A stretch of 64,000 nt of DNA. It comes from Streptomyces sp. BK340 (lineage in GTDB: Bacteria > Actinomycetota > Actinomycetes > Streptomycetales > Streptomycetaceae). Made by a program: the position numbers and the translations under genes. The DNA lies in contig NZ_VISR01000032.1 in NCBI RefSeq assembly GCF_007827595.1, positions 62,001-126,000 on the forward strand, read 5' to 3'. Below the pieces are notes generated by a model. The model had not been told where the DNA came from. It saw only the letters and a list, made by a program, of their open reading frames with translations, and did no database searches. Shown piece by piece: positions 37,451-45,610 of this stretch (the first letter of the stretch is position 1; every line of letters begins with the position of its first letter).

Positions 37451-37611
37451 CGCAAACGGTGCAACGGCGTCGGCGCCAACCGCGTCCAACATTGGGCCGG
37501 GTGCGGCGAGGTGCAACGGGGTGTGCTGCACGGTCGTTAACAGCGAAGCGGCAAATGGGGCAAACCATGGCGCCGGATGCGGTCTCGTAACTGAGTTAAC
37601 ACACACCTCGG

Positions 37612-37640
37612 TTGGACCCGATGTGCAGGTTGACTACAGT
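37612..37640 (+). promoter_or_regulatory. Candidate sigma-HrdB-type promoter for the 37750 operon
   Basis: TTGGAC (37612-37617) and TACAGT (37635-37640) are separated by 17 bases, a good vegetative promoter match, about 110 bases upstream of the GTG at 37750. The leader has lower G+C. It is likely the start of the plus-strand run from 37750 toward esxBA. Confidence 0.45.
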
Positions 37641-37749
37641 GGTAAACGCGTTGTGAGACGCGGCTCGCTTTGCGATCGTACGGCGAGTGGGTGGTCGGCC
37701 TCGACTGGGTCGGGACCGATGTATGTACGGGGAAACGGGGAGGAGCGTC

Positions 37750-38202
37750 GTGCTTCCGGCAGACATGGTGGGGGGCGTGTCGGCGACCAGGGCGGCGAAC
37801 CTGGAGGCCAGTGGTGACGCGCTGAAGAAGTTCGTGGGGCAGGTGGACGCCGTGCTTCGCGACCTCGAGGAGTCCGCAGGCAACTCGACGAAGGTCGGCG
37901 CCCAGACGATCAGGTCCACGTCTCTGACCTCGGGGTCGGGTGGCGTCTTCCCTGAGGCGCACGGTCTGTACGAGCAGTACAACCGGGTCCACCAAGAGCT
38001 CACGTCGTTGTCCAAGAGTCTGCATCTGCAGATCGAGGCGACCGGTATCGCAGTGCAGGGTGCGCGCGTCGGCTTCGACAACCTCGAGGAGGAGCAGCGC
38101 CGGCGGTTCTGGGCGATCCAGACACAGATCGAGGATGCCCAGGCCGCCACGCAGGACAAGCGGCACGCCAGCAACAACGCCAAGAGCGGGGCGGACCTGT
38201 AG
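37750..38202 (+). CDS. Helical ESX-associated protein
   Basis: 150 residues, nearly all helix ('SATRAANLEASGDALKKFVGQVDAVLRDLEES...', '...LTSLSKSLHLQIEATGIAVQGARVGFDNLEEE'). No signal peptide. The size and helical hairpin pattern match ESX-secreted helper proteins, but no WXG motif is present. GTG 37750 is chosen for GGGGAGGAG seven bases upstream; a longer in-frame start at 37687 lacks this. The next gene starts three bases after its stop. Confidence 0.68.
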   Translation: MLPADMVGGVSATRAANLEASGDALKKFVGQVDAVLRDLEESAGNSTKVGAQTIRSTSLTSGSGGVFPEAHGLYEQYNRVHQELTSLSKSLHLQIEATGIAVQGARVGFDNLEEEQRRRFWAIQTQIEDAQAATQDKRHASNNAKSGADL

Positions 38203-38204
38203 CG

Positions 38205-40022
38205 ATGACTGACAAGCATGACGCCGATCTGCAGCGAGTCGGCGATCAGAACAAGACCACTGACTGGGTTCGAGGTTACGAGAACACTCCGCACGTCGGA
38301 TTCATCGACGGCATCGTTGACACGGCGATCAGAGTCACCCCCGTCGGGCGCGCGGTCGCCACTCGGACGGACTTCGGCAAGCATGACCTGTCTCTCAACG
38401 CGATGATCGACCTGGTCGAGCAGACCGACCCGGAGGACCTCGAATCCTCCGGCAAGGCCCTGTGGGATGCGCGCGACGCCATCAAGAAGGCCGCCGACGA
38501 CCTCCATGCCTACGTCGAAAAGGTGCCCTGGGTCGGTCAGTCGGGTACCGACTTCAGGGACTGGGGCAGGGACCTCGTCAAGAACACGCACCACTTGAGC
38601 GAGTTCGCCGGAGATGCGGGCGATCAGATCACGGCTGCCGCCGTGGGCCTCGCGGCCGTGCGCGGTGCCATGCCGCCTCGCGACACGGAACCGAACCGGA
38701 AGCGGCCCGACAAGTTCACGGCGGCTGAGAAGACGGCGGACAAAGAGGGGTACGCCGCTGCCGTGAAGGTGGAGAAGGACCGCCAAGAGGCGATCAACCA
38801 GATGAACCGGTTGTCGTCTTACTATGCGGTGTCCGAAGAGGTGTTGGCGTCCTTGCCTGCGACGCAGCCGACGTTCGCGGCCATGCCCAGCAACGTGGGT
38901 GTGCCGCGGCCCAGAAAGTGGGACAACGCTGGTGGTTCGACGCCCGCCACGGGTTCCGGCGCGGTCTCGCACCGGGGCGCTGGATCGGTATCCGGTGTCG
39001 ATCACCACGTGACGGCGCCGAGCCCTGACGTCACCAGGCACGTCACAAACGACAGCCCCACGCCCACGCAGCACATCCCCGACAAGACCCCGCACATCCC
39101 CGACAGGAGCCCGCATCCCGAACCTCCCGTCGGGACACACATCGACACGACCGGCACGCTGCCGCCGCCCACGACCACCACGCCTGGGCCCAGCCATACT
39201 CCGCCGGTGACGGGCACGCCTCCCACAACTGGCGGCCAGCCCAACGTGTTCGACGGTGGCGGTGGATTCAGGCTTCCCGTGCCCAACGGCACGTCGGGCC
39301 GAGGCTTGAGTGGCGCCGGCGGTTATCGCAACCCTCCGTCAGCGCAGGGGCGCACGGGTACCTCCGAGCTCACCAACCCGCGCTCCGGACGCACCGTGGG
39401 GCAGGGCCCGATGGACCAGATGGGGCGTGCCACGTCGACTGGTCAGTCCGCTGTCAAGGGCACCGGTTCCGGACCGGGTTCGTCCCCCATGGGGCGTGCG
39501 GTCACGGGTGGCACTCCGCGGCCCGGAGGTGCGGCGGCACAGCGTGCGACCAGCGGGCCGGCCACCGGCGCCGGGCGGTCCAACGGAGTCGTCGGAGGCC
39601 GGCCCTCCACCACGAATCCGGCGTCGAAGAACGGGTCGAGGATCCCTCGCGGCACCGTCATCGGCGGCCAGGAGGAGGCAGCCAACTCCCGGTCCACGAC
39701 CGGCCGGCTCGGTCAGCGTGGTGTCTTCGGAGCGTCGGAGTCTCCGGCGCGGCCGGGTTCGAGCACGACGGGTTCCCGTGCTGTCGGGGGAACGCCCGAG
39801 GCCGTCACGGGCAGGCCGACCGCGCGCAACTCCGCGGCTGGGGCTGAGCGCAATGGCATGACCCGCGGTGGTGCCGGTCTTTCGCGTGGTGTCGGCCACA
39901 ACGGCAAGCCCGGTGAAGAGCGGAAGGCGGACGGAACGCCGCGGCCCGACTACCTGGTCGAGGACGAAGAGACACACCTGCCCGACAAGCCCCGGCGTGA
40001 TGTGCCGCCGGTGATCAACTGA
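38205..40022 (+). CDS. Putative ESX substrate, helical head and Pro/Thr/Gly-rich tail
   Basis: 605 residues. Residues 60-240 are helical, containing 'VPWVGQSGTDFRDWGRDLVK' (W-V-G turn), like WXG/PPE-type heads. Residues 270-400 are Pro/Thr/His-rich and 400-570 Gly/Ser/Arg-rich with repeated 'GRA..TG..PG' units. The end 'RPDYLVEDEETHLPD...VPPVIN' is a tail I associate with actinobacterial ESX substrates. Translated together with the 37750 gene, and immediately followed by a mycosin, suggesting it could be that protease's substrate. Confidence 0.72.
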   Translation: MTDKHDADLQRVGDQNKTTDWVRGYENTPHVGFIDGIVDTAIRVTPVGRAVATRTDFGKHDLSLNAMIDLVEQTDPEDLESSGKALWDARDAIKKAADDLHAYVEKVPWVGQSGTDFRDWGRDLVKNTHHLSEFAGDAGDQITAAAVGLAAVRGAMPPRDTEPNRKRPDKFTAAEKTADKEGYAAAVKVEKDRQEAINQMNRLSSYYAVSEEVLASLPATQPTFAAMPSNVGVPRPRKWDNAGGSTPATGSGAVSHRGAGSVSGVDHHVTAPSPDVTRHVTNDSPTPTQHIPDKTPHIPDRSPHPEPPVGTHIDTTGTLPPPTTTTPGPSHTPPVTGTPPTTGGQPNVFDGGGGFRLPVPNGTSGRGLSGAGGYRNPPSAQGRTGTSELTNPRSGRTVGQGPMDQMGRATSTGQSAVKGTGSGPGSSPMGRAVTGGTPRPGGAAAQRATSGPATGAGRSNGVVGGRPSTTNPASKNGSRIPRGTVIGGQEEAANSRSTTGRLGQRGVFGASESPARPGSSTTGSRAVGGTPEAVTGRPTARNSAAGAERNGMTRGGAGLSRGVGHNGKPGEERKADGTPRPDYLVEDEETHLPDKPRRDVPPVIN

Positions 40023-40045
40023 GCGCGAGCGAGGACAGAAAGACG

Positions 40046-41359
40046 ATGAAGTCAGGGATCAGCCGACGAGCCGAGCAGGCCACGGTCCACAGGGCGCGCT
40101 GGGGCAGGCGAGCGCGTGCTGCGGCAGCGGTCGTCGGCGCCCTGGCCGCCACGACTGTCGGCTTGGCTCCGAGTGCCGCCGCGGACGACGTTCAGTCGAA
40201 GCAGTGGTACCTCGGGCCGATGCAGGCCGAGAAGATGTGGAAGGTCAGCACGGGGAAGGGCGTGAAGGTCGCTGTCATCGACAGCGGAGTGAACGCGAAC
40301 ACCTCGTCGCTCAAGGGACAGGTCCTGACTGGCGAAGTTCCGAAATCTGTTGCGTACCGGTCCACCGACGATAACGCTGGCCACGGCACAACCATGGCTG
40401 AGCTGATCGCGGGGACGGGAGCAGGTGGCGGCCTGAAAGGGCTGGCACCCGGAGCCAAGATCATTCCGATCCATATCAAGCTTGAGGACCGGAAGGACGA
40501 CCCGGAGAATCGGAAGATGCCCGATTCCACCACCGCGATCAGGGCGGCAGCCGACACTGATGCGAAGATCATCAGCATGTCCTTCGGTGCAGAGGGGCCT
40601 GACTCCTATGAGCAGGCAGCTATCAATTACGCTGCCTCAAAAGGGAAGTTGCTGATCGCCTCAGTCGGTAACGACGGTCAGAAATCGGGTGACACCATTG
40701 GTTATCCGGCGGCCGACGATTACGTAGTCGGCGTGGCATCGATCGACGCGTCCGGCACGGCCTCGAAGTTCTCCTCGCACGGCGGCTACGTCGACCTCGC
40801 GGCTCCGGGGCAGAACTTCCCCGGCTGGTGCGACGCGAAATTCCGCTCGTACTGCGACAACATGAACGGTACGAGTTCCGCGACGGCGATCACCTCGGGC
40901 TCTGCCGCACTGATCTGGTCCGCCCACCCCGACTGGACGGTGAACCAGGTCACCCGGGCGTTGATCGACACGGCCGGCCGCAGCTGGCCGAAGAACAAGC
41001 CGAGCACTTACCTCGGTTATGGTGCCATTCGCCCCCGCACGGTGCTGGCGAACCCCAACTACAACCCCGGCCCGCCGAACGTCGATCCGCTCCGCAAGGA
41101 GAACGGCGGGGACGTGCTGGCCAAGTCGGCAAGCGGCTCCTCGTCTTCCCGCTCGACATCGCCCTCCGCTTCTGCATCAACCCCGTCACAAGCCCCGGGA
41201 AAGGGTTCTGGCGGCGCTACTTCAGCGGCAGGATCAAGCACCGAATCGTCGAGCGACAGCAGCAGCAACACCCTCTGGATCGCGCTCGGCGCCATCGCCG
41301 CGGTCGTCGTGATCGGCGGCGGAGGCCTGGCCGTCGTGCGGGCGCGACGCACCGAGTGA
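40046..41359 (+). CDS. Second mycosin-like S8 protease
   Basis: 437 residues: signal peptide to about residue 47 (PSAAA|DD), subtilisin domain with Asp79 (VAVIDSGV), His113 (AGHGTTMAELI) and Ser277 (NGTSSATAITSG), a Ser/Thr-rich linker and a C-terminal membrane helix ('WIALGAIAAVVVIGGGGLAVV'). It is only distantly similar to the product of 29101-30366. The stretch 40,330-40,720 uses more A/T-ending codons than its neighbours. It lies 24 bases after the 605-residue protein and ahead of esxBA, so the ESX region has two mycosins. Confidence 0.88.
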   Translation: MKSGISRRAEQATVHRARWGRRARAAAAVVGALAATTVGLAPSAAADDVQSKQWYLGPMQAEKMWKVSTGKGVKVAVIDSGVNANTSSLKGQVLTGEVPKSVAYRSTDDNAGHGTTMAELIAGTGAGGGLKGLAPGAKIIPIHIKLEDRKDDPENRKMPDSTTAIRAAADTDAKIISMSFGAEGPDSYEQAAINYAASKGKLLIASVGNDGQKSGDTIGYPAADDYVVGVASIDASGTASKFSSHGGYVDLAAPGQNFPGWCDAKFRSYCDNMNGTSSATAITSGSAALIWSAHPDWTVNQVTRALIDTAGRSWPKNKPSTYLGYGAIRPRTVLANPNYNPGPPNVDPLRKENGGDVLAKSASGSSSSRSTSPSASASTPSQAPGKGSGGATSAAGSSTESSSDSSSNTLWIALGAIAAVVVIGGGGLAVVRARRTE

Positions 41360-41501
41360 CGTGATCAGTCGTCACCAGCCGTAGTAGCCCTGTGCTGTTC
41401 GGGCAGGACAGGGACTTCGTGCTCACCCTGCCGTGCAATGAGCACAGCGGTGAGCCGAAACCATCAGATCAACAACGGACACACGAAAGGCAGGGCCGAT
41501 C

Positions 41502-41852
41502 ATGGCCGGCGGAAAGCAGAAGCTCGAAGATGCCGCAGTAGTCCACCTGCAGAAGCAGATGGCGGAGAAGTACGAGGGCATCCAGAAGCGGGTGCACGGG
41601 CTTCAGGGCGTCATCGACGGCCTCGAGGGCCAGTGGCAGGGTATCGGCCGTGCCGCCTTCGACAAGAAGCAGTTCGAGATCAACGAGTCGCTGCGGAACA
41701 TCGGCACCATCCTCGGTGACGTCATCGAGGCGATGACCTCGACGCGCAACATCAAGGACAGCAAGGAAGACGAAGTCCGCGCGGCCGTCAACAAGATCGA
41801 CCTGCAGGACGGCGCTCCCACGGTTCCGACGTCTTCCCTCAGCTCCTACTGA
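41502..41852 (+). CDS. esxB: WXG100 protein EsxB-like
   Basis: 116 residues, two helices with the turn W45-Q-G47 ('LEGQWQGIGRAAFDKKQFE'). The C-terminal 25 residues are polar and end in '...PTSSLSSY'. WXG100 proteins form helical heterodimers exported by the ESX machine; the longer partner with a C-terminal extension is usually EsxB/CFP-10-like. ATG 41502 follows AAAGGCAGG. It is 77 bases upstream of its partner. The 142-base gap ahead of it (41360-41501) may carry a promoter. Confidence 0.88.
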   Translation: MAGGKQKLEDAAVVHLQKQMAEKYEGIQKRVHGLQGVIDGLEGQWQGIGRAAFDKKQFEINESLRNIGTILGDVIEAMTSTRNIKDSKEDEVRAAVNKIDLQDGAPTVPTSSLSSY

Positions 41853-41929
41853 GCCGAGCGGCACTCAGGACAACCGCCGGGCAGCCGGCGCACCCACCAG
41901 CTACACACCAGCGAGACGAGGGAACAGGC

Positions 41930-42229
41930 ATGGCCAACAACGCTGAGGGGCTGTCAGTCACTTATGACGGGCTCGACGTCGCGGCAACCAAGATCGGTAA
42001 CGAGGCGAGCACGCTCGAGCAGGACCTGCAGGAGCTCCGCAAGATGGTCGTGAGCAGCCTGCAGTACTGGGAGGGCGAGGCGCAGGGCACCTTCAACGAG
42101 AAGCTGCACCGCTGGGACAAGGAGGCGAACGACATCCACCAGGCCCTGACCGGCATCGGCCACGTCGTCGCCCAGTCCGGCGGTACGTACATGGAAGGTG
42201 ACAAGAAGGCGGCCTCCTACTTCCGGTAG
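41930..42229 (+). CDS. esxA: WXG100 protein EsxA-like with YxxxD tail
   Basis: 99 residues with the turn W47-E-G49 ('LQYWEGEAQGTFNEKLHRW') between two amphipathic helices. The C-terminal tail has Y87-x-x-x-D91, the general ESX secretion signal. Together with the upstream gene it forms the expected EsxBA pair. ATG 41930 has a good ribosome site (GAGGGAACAGG). Downstream is the kinase-fold gene. Confidence 0.92.
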   Translation: MANNAEGLSVTYDGLDVAATKIGNEASTLEQDLQELRKMVVSSLQYWEGEAQGTFNEKLHRWDKEANDIHQALTGIGHVVAQSGGTYMEGDKKAASYFR

Positions 42230-42377
42230 GCAGAGCCTCGCAGAAGCAACTCCAGGGTGGGCGCGCGCGGGAGGCGCCCACCCTGTCGTTGGTCCGCGGC
42301 CCGACATCGCACCGGTCGCCCGATTCCGGGTCGCGGCCGAGGCGTCGGGAAGCGCACAGACAAGGACTGGGAATCAG

Positions 42378-43340
42378 GTGCACGCGACAACCGCAGGATC
42401 AGGCGAAACGCAGCAGGGCGTCTCGGCCTCCCGGCGGATCGGCCCCTACGTCCTGATCACCGCGCTGGACGACCCCCGCGGCCGTATCCCGGTGCCCGAG
42501 CGGCGCCACATCGCCCGCAGCGCCGACGGTGAGCACACCGTCCTGCTCAGCACCCCGCTCGCAGGCACCGACGCACAACGCTTCATGGCGGAGGCCGAGG
42601 CCTCTCGTTACCTCCTCGGCCAGTTCATGACGCCCGCCGTCACCTACGCCGCCTCCGGGGAAGCCGCCTGGCACGCCCGCCCCTATCTCCCGGCACTGCC
42701 TCTTCCCACCGCACTCGCCGTGCACGGCGGCCCACTTCCCGAGCGCACCGTGCGTGCCCTGGGCGCCGCTCTCGCCGAAGCTCTGGTCATCGCTCACGGG
42801 CAGGGACTGACGTACGCCGGTGTCTCCCCGGCGGCCGTGCTGCTCGCCGCCGACGGGCCACGCCTGACCTGCTTCGGAGCCGTTCGGGCCGCGGCCCCGG
42901 ACGGCACGGCCCGGTCCGGTCTGCCGGGTCTGGAGCAGGGCAGCCTGCCACCCGAGCAGGCGTCCGGCGGGCGGCCACGGCCACTCGGTGATGTGTACGC
43001 TCTGGGCGCGACGCTCGCCTATGCCGCCACCGGCCACACCACGCCCGAACGCGACGAGCTTCCCTCCGCACTGCGCACGATCGTCGGCCGCTGCCTGGCC
43101 CGTGACCCCGGAGAGCGGCCGCAACTGGCCGAACTGCTCGACCTGTTCGCCCCGACCGCAGCGACTGCCTACGCCATGGCCCAGGTGCCGGCCGACGCCG
43201 GGCTCGCGACCAGAACCGCCGCGCTGCTCGGTCCGGGCTGGCTGCCGAGCCGCGTGATCGCCGCCATCGCCCACCAGTCGGCCGCCGTACTCAGCGCCGA
43301 GATCCCGCGTTCCACCGTGCCCACCTCACGCCAGGACTGA
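42378..43340 (+). CDS. Protein-kinase-fold pseudokinase next to esxA
   Basis: About 320 residues with a Ser/Thr kinase outline but without its catalytic residues. The HRD motif reads YAG (residues 146-148, 'LTYAGVSPAAVLL'), DFG reads CFG (165-167), and no VAVK lysine is recognisable ('HTVLLSTPL'). 'GLEQGSLPPEQASGGRPRPLGDVYALGATLAYAATG' matches the kinase activation-segment/helix F region. No clear membrane helix. GTG 42378 is the likely start; the upstream part of the frame runs into esxA. The active kinase gene follows after 11 bases. Confidence 0.75.
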   Translation: MHATTAGSGETQQGVSASRRIGPYVLITALDDPRGRIPVPERRHIARSADGEHTVLLSTPLAGTDAQRFMAEAEASRYLLGQFMTPAVTYAASGEAAWHARPYLPALPLPTALAVHGGPLPERTVRALGAALAEALVIAHGQGLTYAGVSPAAVLLAADGPRLTCFGAVRAAAPDGTARSGLPGLEQGSLPPEQASGGRPRPLGDVYALGATLAYAATGHTTPERDELPSALRTIVGRCLARDPGERPQLAELLDLFAPTAATAYAMAQVPADAGLATRTAALLGPGWLPSRVIAAIAHQSAAVLSAEIPRSTVPTSRQD

Positions 43341-43351
43341 CGACCGCCGCC

Positions 43352-45571
43352 ATGCCCACTCCGCTGACTCACGACGATCCGCAAGCGTTCGGACCGTACC
43401 GCCCGGTCGCCCGCCTCGGCAGCGGCGGCATGGGCACGGTCTACCTGGCGCGCTCGGGCGGTGGACGGACCGTCGCGGTCAAGACGATGCACGCCGGCAT
43501 CGCCTCGGACCCCGGCGCCCGGACCCGGTTCCGGCTGGAGGCCGACGCCGCGCGCGTCATCGGGGGGCGGCACGGCGCCCAGGTCGTGGAGGCGGACACG
43601 CAGGCCGAGACACCCTGGATCGCCACCGAGTACGTACTCGGTCCGCCGCTCGACGAGGCGGTCGAACTGGCCGGTCCGCTCCCCGAGGCCACCGTGCGTG
43701 CCCTCGGTGCGGCTCTGTGCGGGGCGCTCGGTCAGCTGCACAGCACCGAAGTGGTCCACCGCGACCTCAAGCCGTCCAACATCCTGGTCACGGCCTACGG
43801 GCCGAAGGTCATCGACTTCGGTATCGCGCGCGCGATCGGCGACGACCGTCTCACCAGGGTCGGGGCGGCCGTGGGCACTCCGGCCTTCATGTCACCGGAG
43901 CAGGCGAGCGGGGAGGAACACACCGCGGCGGGCGACGTGTTCGCGCTGGCCGGCGTGCTCGTCCACGCCGCCACCGGCCGTGCTCCGTTCGGCCACGGGC
44001 AGACCGCCGACCTTCTCTACCGGGTCCGGTACGGCGATCCGGACCTGAGCGACGTACCCGCCGCCCTGGTCCCGATTCTCGGCCCGTGCCTGGACAAGAA
44101 CCCGTTCCGCCGGCCGACCACCTCGGCACTCGCCGCTCGACTCCACGACGGATCCGGCGAGTTCGCGGAGCACCTGCCGGACGCGCTGCTCGCGGAGATC
44201 GCCCGCCGTGCCACCGAGGTCTGGCAGATCACCCCTCGGCGACTTGCCGCACCGTCGGTGCCGTACGCACCGCCGTCGGCCGCACCGGCCGCACCGGCCG
44301 CGCCGATGTCCCGTCGTCGCCTGCTGCTGACGGGCGGCGCGGTGGCGCTCGGCGGTGCTGCCGCCGGTGCGGGAGCCTGGGCCTGGAGCCGACGGTCCGG
44401 TGCGCACGAGAAGCAGCCGGTCGCGAGTCCCAGCAACAGCCTGCTGCCGAAGAAGAAGCTCGACTCGATCTGGCAGATCCAGGTCGCCGATCCGCCGTAC
44501 GGCACGGTCCCGCCCGCGCAGCCGCTCGTCGTCGGGGACCTCGTCACGCTGGTGGCCGGTACCGGTCTCGGCGGAATCGATGCCGGCTCGGGACAGGTCC
44601 GGTGGACGTCCGAGCAGATGGAGATCCACTGGCAGATCGCCACGGACGGCGAGCGCCTCGTGCGCATGGTGGCCCCGCCGGGATCCGACGGAAACGCGGG
44701 CAAGCCCGGCGGCTTTCCGCTCATCCTGGCGTCCGTCGACATGAGCACGGGTACGGCGGCCAAGCCGTTCGCCCAGCTCACGGACTTCAACGGGGTCATC
44801 TCCCAGAACCAGGTGCTGTGCACGGCCGATGGCGTCGTGTACGCGGCGGGAGGCAGGGGGAAGTACGACACGTACTTCGTGGCGTCCCAGTCCTGGTCCG
44901 TCTTCGCCGTCGACATCAGCACGGGGAAGAAGCTGTGGACCGGGCCGCTGCCCTCACGACCGGACCGAACCGACCGCCTGCACTTCCTCACGGCCCGAGT
45001 CGTCGGCCACAACCTGGTGGCGCTGCAGGAGACGAACGACGGCAAGGTCCGCATCGTCGTGCGGGACACTCGTACCGGTGCCGTCCGCTGGGACAAGCCG
45101 TTCGAGGGCGTCGCACCGGACCGCGTACGGGGGCCGCTGGCGACGGACGCCCAGAACCTGTACCTGGGCAACGGGCGGTTGCGGGCTCTGCGGCTGAGCG
45201 ACGGTGCTCAGGTGTGGGACTCGCAGACCGAACGCCCCGGGCGCACCTACGGACCGCCGGCGGTCAAGGACGGCGTGGTCCACGCCGTCGAGAAGGGCCT
45301 CGGCCTCGTCGCCCTCGGCTCCGCCGACGGGCGGGTGCGGTGGGAGGAGAAGGGCGGCGCGGGAACGAAGGCGGACGTGTCCGCCGCGCCGGTGATCGGC
45401 ACGGACTACGCGTACAGCAAGCGTTCCTCGGAACTCTGGGCGATCGACCTGTCGTCGCACACGCCCACGGCCTCCTACAAGACCACCGGAAACCGATTCA
45501 TCGCCCACGAGAAGGCCCGGGTGACCATCGCCCTGGGCGGCAAGTTCCTTGCGGCGTTCCCCCTCAAGTGA
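43352..45571 (+). CDS. Ser/Thr protein kinase with PQQ-like beta-propeller
   Basis: 739 residues. The kinase domain (14-275) is complete: GSGGMG loop at 23-28, Lys44 in VAVK, HRDLKPSN at 136-143 and DFG at 155. A membrane helix at about 325-345 ('LLLTGGAVALGGAAAGAGAWAW') leads to an extracytoplasmic PQQ/WD-like propeller with repeated 'DGxVRWxxxxxG' units. The layout suggests a transmembrane sensor whose outer propeller binds a ligand. It lies between the pseudokinase and a second kinase of the same design, all within the ESX region. Confidence 0.9.
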   Translation: MPTPLTHDDPQAFGPYRPVARLGSGGMGTVYLARSGGGRTVAVKTMHAGIASDPGARTRFRLEADAARVIGGRHGAQVVEADTQAETPWIATEYVLGPPLDEAVELAGPLPEATVRALGAALCGALGQLHSTEVVHRDLKPSNILVTAYGPKVIDFGIARAIGDDRLTRVGAAVGTPAFMSPEQASGEEHTAAGDVFALAGVLVHAATGRAPFGHGQTADLLYRVRYGDPDLSDVPAALVPILGPCLDKNPFRRPTTSALAARLHDGSGEFAEHLPDALLAEIARRATEVWQITPRRLAAPSVPYAPPSAAPAAPAAPMSRRRLLLTGGAVALGGAAAGAGAWAWSRRSGAHEKQPVASPSNSLLPKKKLDSIWQIQVADPPYGTVPPAQPLVVGDLVTLVAGTGLGGIDAGSGQVRWTSEQMEIHWQIATDGERLVRMVAPPGSDGNAGKPGGFPLILASVDMSTGTAAKPFAQLTDFNGVISQNQVLCTADGVVYAAGGRGKYDTYFVASQSWSVFAVDISTGKKLWTGPLPSRPDRTDRLHFLTARVVGHNLVALQETNDGKVRIVVRDTRTGAVRWDKPFEGVAPDRVRGPLATDAQNLYLGNGRLRALRLSDGAQVWDSQTERPGRTYGPPAVKDGVVHAVEKGLGLVALGSADGRVRWEEKGGAGTKADVSAAPVIGTDYAYSKRSSELWAIDLSSHTPTASYKTTGNRFIAHEKARVTIALGGKFLAAFPLK

Positions 45572-45610
45572 GCGTCGGCCTCCGGTGAACGGAAGAGAGA
45601 GCAGTCAGCG

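Noticed and set aside
42378..43340. Annotating the kinase-fold protein as an active Ser/Thr kinase
   Set aside because: The HRD Asp, DFG Asp and VAVK Lys are all missing.
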